A DNA stretch of 9,541 nt, taken from positions 1 to 9,541 of the forward strand of contig JAICSB010000100.1 of assembly GCA_025937115.1 (NCBI GenBank), given 5' to 3'. Below the pieces are notes generated by a model that was not told the DNA's origin, ran no database searches, and worked only from the letters and a program-made list of their open reading frames with translations. This stretch comes from Pseudonocardiaceae bacterium. Lineage in GTDB: Bacteria > Actinomycetota > Actinomycetes > Mycobacteriales > Pseudonocardiaceae. Shown piece after piece: positions 5,640 through 9,541 of this stretch. The translations under genes and the position numbers were made by a program. Numbering within the stretch: the stretch's first letter is position 1; each line of letters starts with the position of its first letter.

Positions 5640-6740
5640 TCAGCTGGTGCGAGGCCCTCGCAGCTCCGGTCGTCGGGCGACAGGCGTGCGATCCTCACGA
5701 ATACCGGCCGTCTGCAATGCGCCGCGCGCCGCATGGATCGCGCTATTGATGGAGACCTCGCCCAGCAGCCCGGGTGCGGCGACCATGTCCCCGGCAAGGA
5801 ATATCCCGTCACCGCGGTTGATCGCCGGGCGATCGCGCCAGGTTCGGCCGGGAAGATCCAGCGCACCGGTGCGTCCGGCGGCGACCGCGTCGCGGCGCCA
5901 GGTGCAGCGCCCGCGCCAGTCAGATATCCCGAGATCGACCAGGCGTTCCAGCCGCTGCAGGCCGTCGGTCTTCGACTCTCCTGAGCGCAGCGGCATCTGC
6001 GCTTGCACCAGGGAGTGCCCGGCTGGCGCCAGGGAGGGGTCCGGCGAGCTGTAGCGCTCGAGGAACCCGGCCTCGTCGAGGTCGACGACCGCGAATGCGT
6101 CGCCCCGGCGGGCGGTCACACCGACGTCGAGCAGGACACTTCGGCCGCTGTCCCAGTGCAGCGTGGGGTCGGCGAGCAGGTGCTGTGCGGCGGCGAGTTC
6201 GGTGGCCACGATCACCGGCGGGTCGGGTAGCCGGTCAACCCGCGCGCCGGTCTCGATGATCACCCCGAGGTCGCGGGCGCGAGCGGTCAGGCGGGTGATC
6301 ACCGAGGTCCAACCACCGATGACGTAGCGCACCGACGGTGGACGCGGAGCGGTCACCCGCAGCAGCCGCTCCCACACGAACGCCGCGGACAACCGCCCGG
6401 GATCCGCGTCATACGTCACGACCCCGAGGACGTTGGCCGCTGCGCGGGACGCGGCTGGGCCGTAAAGCCCCTCGGCCCAGCTGGAGCAATCTTGATCGAC
6501 CGGCGCGGTTCGGCGCCGGTCGGTGACCATGCGGACCAGGCCGGCGGGCGGCGCCACCCGGAGAGCGCCTTCGCGGCGTAGCCGCACACCTTTTATCTCG
6601 CGCCAGGACAGCCGGGCCGCCGGGCCGATCAGCCCGCGCTCGGTCAGCCACCGCCAGTGCGGCCCGTCGGAGTAGAAGACGTGGGTTCCCTCATGCGCAA
6701 TGTAGGGCGCCGCGGTGGTGCGGCCGCGCCCGCCGAGGCT
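5640..6740 (-). pseudogene. FAD-dependent oxidoreductase (phytoene-desaturase-like), N-terminus lost
   Basis: The frame from about 6740 to the stop at 5640 encodes about 366 residues of a flavin amine oxidase/phytoene-desaturase-type protein. It starts at LGGRGRTT, which normally follows the N-terminal GxGxxG dinucleotide-binding strand-helix-strand by about 30-40 residues. The GxGxxG part is absent. The rest looks intact: THVFYSDGPHWRWL, YVIGGWTSVITRL, GVIIETGARVDRL, VIVATEL, and the C-terminal FAD motif GDGIFLAGDMVAAPGLLGE. Upstream the frame continues without a stop into the SnoaL-like domain of the sigma factor relic, so a deletion seems to have fused two genes. Without GxGxxG, FAD binding is unlikely. 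ECF41 sigma factors are known to lie next to carboxymuconolactone decarboxylase, oxidoreductase or epimerase genes, which supports the original pairing. Confidence 0.75.
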
Positions 6741-7412
6741 GTGGTGCTGCAGATTCGCCGTAGCCGGGTCGGCCGCGATAGCGATGAGGAACCGGGCCAC
6801 CTTGGAGGCGCCGTCGATGATCCGCAGCGGGGCCTTAGCCCGTCCGCCGCCATCGCCAACCACCGTCACGTCCAGGGCGAGCAACTCGAGCAGGGAGTGG
6901 ACGTTGCCGCTGGCGCAGGCGGCGAGGAAATGCTCGGTGACACGTCGACGCGTCACGTACGTCGAATCGGGGACGGTTGGCGGCCACATGCTGCTCGCGA
7001 CGCCAACTGCCGCACCGCGGGCTCGCTCCGGCCGGTGATCTCGGCGATGTCGGAGTACGAGAACGAGAACACCTCCCGCAACACGAACACCCCCCGTTCC
7101 AGCGGTGACAGCGTCTCCAGCACCACCAGCATTGCCATGGACACCGAGTTGGCCAATGCCACGTCGTCGGCGACATCGTCGGTGGTGAGCATCGGCTCGG
7201 GCAGCCAGGGGCCGATGTAGTCCTCGCGACGGGCCTGCACCCGACGCAGCCGGTCGATCGCCAACCGCGTGGTCACCCACACCAAGTACGCCCGGGGATT
7301 GTGCACGTCGGTGTGCCGCACACTGCTCCAGCGCAGCCAGGCCTCCTGCACCACATCCTCCGCGTCAGATACCCGGCCCAGCACCCGGTAGGCCACCGCC
7401 ATCAGCAACCGT
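6741..7412 (-). pseudogene. ECF41-type sigma factor relic (SigJ-like), truncated and frameshifted
   Basis: Read leftward, homology begins abruptly at LLMAVAYRVLGRVSDAEDVV (sigma region 2) and continues with QEAWLRW and TTRLAIDRLRR. The ECF41 linker motif WLPEP lies at 7193-7207. Sigma region 4 follows (LSPLERGVFVLREVF, YSDIAEITGRSEPAVRQLAS). The frame then shifts near 6995-7003 to REQHVAANRPRFDV and shifts again within 6940-6968 to RRRVTEHFLAAC. The SnoaL-like regulatory domain runs in this third frame with its DGGGR motif (6840-6854) and ends at about 6741-6775, where it joins the oxidoreductase. The terminal NPDKL motif of ECF41 proteins is missing. The first 15-20 residues, including the start, are also missing; sequence upstream of 7412 belongs to the divergent kinase relic. 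With two frameshifts and both ends lost, the gene is almost certainly inactive. Confidence 0.8.
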
Positions 7413-7430
7413 TTCAGTGCGCAACCGCGG

Positions 7431-7754
7431 TGGGTGACCGAGGACCGGTACCACCGCCTTCTCGGTGATCTGTTGTGGGAGCGCGCCGACACTGTGATTT
7501 GGCTGGATCTACCGCGCCGTACCGTGATGTGGCGCGTTGTGCGCCGGTCGATCCTCCGAGCCCTCACGCGGGCCAAGCTGTGGAACGGCAACCGGGAGAA
7601 CTGGCGGGATTGGGTCCAGCCGGATCATCCCATCCGGCAGACGTGGTCGCATTTCTACCGCCGCAGGACGCAGACCGCTGAGCGTGCCGCGCACCAATCG
7701 AACGTGATCGTGATCCGGCTGCGAACAGCGCGAGAGGCTCATCGGTGGCGGTGA
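7431..7754 (+). pseudogene. P-loop kinase-like (DNA topology modulation/FlaR-type) protein, N-terminal half lost
   Basis: The frame WVTEDRYHRLLGDLLWERAD, then TVIWLDLPRRTVMWRVVRR, LWNGNRENWRDW, DHPIRQTWSHFYRRR and NVIVIRLRTAREAHRW matches the C-terminal part of adenylate-kinase-like 'topology modulation' P-loop proteins. In those proteins W-V-x-x-G/D-x-Y-x-x-(V/L) precedes the (L/V)WxRADTVxWLDxPR segment. The N-terminal 50-60 residues with the Walker A GxxGxGKS/T are absent. GTG 7434 could be used as a start and gives 106 residues, but without Walker A the product could not bind ATP in the usual way. Upstream bases belong to the divergent sigma factor relic. TGA at 7752-7754 is followed 15 bases later by a strong inverted repeat. 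An expressed small protein cannot be excluded. Confidence 0.65.
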
Positions 7755-7769
7755 CGGCACCGGGGCCGC

Positions 7770-7838
7770 GTGTGATCACGCTTTGTGTGCCCCAAACGAC
7801 AAATCATGTCGCCTAAGGCACACAAAGCGTGATCACAC
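7770..7838. terminator. Perfect 22-bp inverted repeat after the kinase relic
   Basis: The arms 7770-7791 and 7817-7838 are exact reverse complements. The left arm contains the palindrome GTGATCAC followed by GCTTTGTGTGCC. One mismatched pair farther out, GCCG (7765-7768) and CGGC (7840-7843) extend the stem by 4 bp. Inside the 25-base loop, CGAC (7797-7800) and GTCG (7808-7811) can form an inner 4-bp stem. No T-run follows on either strand. It lies in the gap between the kinase relic and the first split-barrel gene, so it most likely ends transcription of the former. No flanking target duplication was seen. Confidence 0.6.
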
Positions 7839-7905
7839 CCGGCACACGCCGCCTTTCCAGATCCGGGCCGCGGCCGCGTTGCCGTGTCGCTGGTTCAATG
7901 CTGAT

Positions 7906-8424
7906 GTGCACGAGACGCCGGCTGATCTGATCGCCCTGCAAGACGTGCTCGACCGCAGCTACGCGGCTGCCGGGCGGCACCTTCGCAGGATCATCACTCC
8001 GGAGCGGCGGCTGACTGCCGAGCAAATCGCCGACCGGCTGACCGGGATGCGCCTGCTGGCCCTGGCGACCGTCACCGCCGATGGGCGACCGATCGTCGGC
8101 CCGGTTGACGGCATCTTCTTTCGCGGCGCTTTCCACTTCGGCTCGGCACCGGATTCGGTGCGCTTTCGCCACATCAGGAATCGACCGCCGGTCAGCGCCA
8201 CCCACTTGCCTGGGGAGGAGCTCGCAGTCACCGTCCATGGTCGCGCCGTTCCCGTCGACATCCACAGCGACGCAGGAGCGGAGTTCCGGCAGACCCTGCT
8301 CGATGTCTACGTTCCACGCTATGGACCACAGTGGGAGAAGTTCCTCGACTCCGGCCCGGTCTATGCGCGCATCGAGGCCGACCGGATGTTCACGTACCAC
8401 GAGAGCCCAGGACGTCCCGCATAA
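7906..8424 (+). CDS. Pyridoxamine 5'-phosphate oxidase-like split-barrel protein
   Basis: This 172-residue protein has a flavin/F420 split-barrel fold. After a helical start (ETPADLIALQDVLDRSYA) it shows MRLLALATVTADGRPIVGPV, then DGIFFRGAFHFGSAPDSVRF, HIRNRPPVSATH, ELAVTVHGRAVPVD, and a C-terminal IEADRMFTYHE. The order matches the PNPOx-like family (strand 1 'ATVxxDGRP', strand 3 'GSxxxSxRxxxIRxxPxVS'). GTG 7906 is preferred. The frame stays open to 7783, but those residues are encoded by the 22-bp inverted repeat and look non-protein-like (CRLRHTKRDHTRHTPPF). No clear Shine-Dalgarno sequence precedes the GTG. A related gene follows after 16 bases, so the two likely form one transcript. The cofactor (FMN, F420 or heme) and the substrate are unknown. 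Confidence 0.8.
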   Translation: MHETPADLIALQDVLDRSYAAAGRHLRRIITPERRLTAEQIADRLTGMRLLALATVTADGRPIVGPVDGIFFRGAFHFGSAPDSVRFRHIRNRPPVSATHLPGEELAVTVHGRAVPVDIHSDAGAEFRQTLLDVYVPRYGPQWEKFLDSGPVYARIEADRMFTYHESPGRPA

Positions 8425-8440
8425 CGCGTACGGTGCGGTG

Positions 8441-8851
8441 ATGAGCATCGAGGTAACGCTGCAGCAGCTGGCGCAAACCCTGACCCGGTACCGCTTCGCG
8501 TACCTGGTGACCGTCGGGGACGATGCGCGGGCGCACGTCTTGGCCGTGACCACCACGCTGGCGAACAACACACTGCTCGTGACGGACCTGGGACGAACAA
8601 CGCGCACCAACGTCGCAGCTCACCCCTCGGTCACGTTCGTGTGGCCACCCGCGGATCCGAGCGACTACTCCTTGATCGTCGACGGCGTCGGGTCGATGCG
8701 CGACGACGAGCTCGTCGTCGCGCCCACCCGCGCGGTGCTGCACCGGCCCGCGCCGCCACGACCCACCAGCACCGGTGATGGCTGCGAGTCGGACTGCGTC
8801 GAGCTGCCCGTCACCGCGGAGGCGTCGAACAGCAGCGCAGCGCGTGGATGA
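8441..8851 (+). CDS. Second split-barrel (PNPOx-like) flavin/F420 protein
   Basis: This protein has 136 residues. The start MSIEVTLQQLAQTLTRYRFA leads into YLVTVGDDARAHVLAVTTTL, then NNTLLVTDLGRTTRTNVAAH and PSVTFVWPPADPSDYSLIVDG. This is a compact split barrel typical of actinobacterial PNPOx-like proteins. The C-terminal tail has TGDGCESDCVELPV with a CxxxC pair, followed by a disordered end. ATG 8441 lies 16 bases after the previous stop codon; GTG 8438 directly before it is a minor alternative. Tandem placement with another split-barrel gene suggests co-expression, but the two sequences differ enough that a recent duplication is unlikely. The gene converges on the dehydrogenase with 6 bases between stop codons. 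Confidence 0.75.
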   Translation: MSIEVTLQQLAQTLTRYRFAYLVTVGDDARAHVLAVTTTLANNTLLVTDLGRTTRTNVAAHPSVTFVWPPADPSDYSLIVDGVGSMRDDELVVAPTRAVLHRPAPPRPTSTGDGCESDCVELPVTAEASNSSAARG

Positions 8852-8857
8852 GCGGAC

Positions 8858-9541
8858 TCAGCGCGGATACATCCCTCCGTCGATGCTGAACACCTGGCTG
8901 GTGACGTAGCCGTTACGCAGGATTGCCACGGCGAGGTCAGCGACCTCCTCAGGACGGCCGACCCGGCCGACGGGTGTGGTCTTGGCCAGTTGCTCTGGAT
9001 CGCCGGGAAGCATCGCGGTCTCTACGAAGCCCGGCGCGACGACGTTGACGGTGACGCCGTCAGCGGCCACGCGGCCGGCCAGGAAGTGCGCGAGGCCGTG
9101 CAGCCCGGCCTTGGAAGAGGCATAGTCGGGACCGATGACGCCGCCCCTGAAGGCCGCTACCGAGGAGATGAACAGGACTCGACCGAAGCCGCGCTCGCGC
9201 ATCCCCGGCAAGGTGCGGCGGGCCAGCAGGAACGGCGCCCGAAGATTGACCGCCAGCGTGTGATCGAAAACCGCGGCGTCCACGTCCTCGTAGCGGGCCT
9301 GGCGCGCGAGGCCGTGATTGGCGACGAGGATGTCAACTGGTCCGAGCGCCGCCTCGACGTCGTCGATCAACCGTCCTGGAGCATCCGGCGCTGCCATATC
9401 GGAGCCGAAGGCCCGCGCTGTGCCGCCGCCGGAGACGATCTCAGCCGCGAGCGCCTCGGCCGGCTCAGCATTGCTGCCGTAGGCGACCGCGAGCCCCGCG
9501 ACCTCGCCAGCAAGCCGCCGGCAGATCGCCCTACCGATACC
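8858..9541 (-). CDS. Short-chain dehydrogenase/reductase (partial at window edge)
   Basis: The frame is open to the window edge and gives 227 visible residues of a classical SDR, probably NAD(P)-dependent and acting on a ketone/alcohol pair. The first visible residues are GIGRAICRRLA, the end of the TGxxxGIG cofactor motif, so only about 15-20 residues are missing. NHG (visible residues 75-77, equal to NAG), NLRAPF, the catalytic Ser in FISSVAAF (about 126-127), and Y140-ASS-K144 are all present. The NVVAPGFVETAM segment and the C-terminal VFSIDGGMYPR are FabG-like. The ATG at 9397 is internal and should not be used as the start. FabG-like 3-oxoacyl reductase or another SDR activity cannot be told apart here. 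Confidence 0.88.
   Translation of the reverse strand, partial: GIGRAICRRLAGEVAGLAVAYGSNAEPAEALAAEIVSGGGTARAFGSDMAAPDAPGRLIDDVEAALGPVDILVANHGLARQARYEDVDAAVFDHTLAVNLRAPFLLARRTLPGMRERGFGRVLFISSVAAFRGGVIGPDYASSKAGLHGLAHFLAGRVAADGVTVNVVAPGFVETAMLPGDPEQLAKTTPVGRVGRPEEVADLAVAILRNGYVTSQVFSIDGGMYPR

Noticed and set aside
5125..6054. Plus-strand open frame across the lipoprotein gene and oxidoreductase relic
   Set aside because: It overlaps two recognisable minus-strand proteins and gives an Arg/Ser/Pro-rich sequence with no family features.
7770..7838. Insertion sequence ends or a MITE
   Set aside because: No transposase, no internal cargo beyond a 25-base loop, and no flanking target duplication.
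7813..8610. Minus-strand open frame opposite the split-barrel genes
   Set aside because: It is the antisense shadow of two motif-supported genes and has no recognisable domain.

Overview
The window reads as a high-GC actinobacterial chromosome segment, most likely from a Mycobacterium-like organism. The basis is the GC-rich third positions, frequent GTG starts, an ECF41-type sigma factor remnant, a DUF4232 lipoprotein, and an Hsp70-type ATPase fused to a YVTN propeller. The genus is an inference. No tRNA, rRNA, CRISPR array or transposase was seen.

Left part (1-2338). The C-terminal tail of a TetR-like regulator is followed by a short degraded reading frame of unknown function. That frame runs into a perfect 19-bp inverted repeat just beyond the end of a convergent, intact ZIP-family metal transporter. 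Upstream of the ZIP gene lies a roughly 460-bp gene-free stretch with two back-to-back TTGACA boxes, a DtxR/IdeR-like metal-regulator operator candidate and a hairpin-rich leader. The leader runs into an unusual YidD-like protein with an extra N-terminal cysteine cluster and membrane segment.

Centre (2339-5639). An 812-residue protein joins an Hsp70/actin-fold ATPase domain, a proline-rich linker, one membrane span and a seven-repeat YVTN beta-propeller. It has no Hsp70 substrate-binding domain. It converges on a DUF4232 lipoprotein gene. An imperfect inverted repeat lies upstream of the lipoprotein.

Right-centre (5640-7754). This is a decayed block. An ECF41 sigma factor has lost its N-terminus, carries two frameshifts and is fused in frame, in the middle of its SnoaL-like domain, to an FAD-dependent oxidoreductase that has lost its dinucleotide-binding N-terminus. 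The divergent neighbour, a P-loop kinase-like protein, has also lost its N-terminal Walker A half. The two truncated 5' ends meet within about 20 bp, so a deletion probably removed the shared promoter region and both gene starts. A 22-bp perfect inverted repeat follows the kinase remnant.

Right end (7906-9541). Two tandem intact split-barrel (pyridoxamine-phosphate-oxidase-like) flavin or F420 proteins converge on a short-chain dehydrogenase cut by the window edge. The genes do not form one pathway. The coherent units are the putative metal-linked ZIP/YidD divergent region, the Hsp70-propeller protein, and the ruined sigma factor/oxidoreductase pair, whose pairing matches the known ECF41 context.
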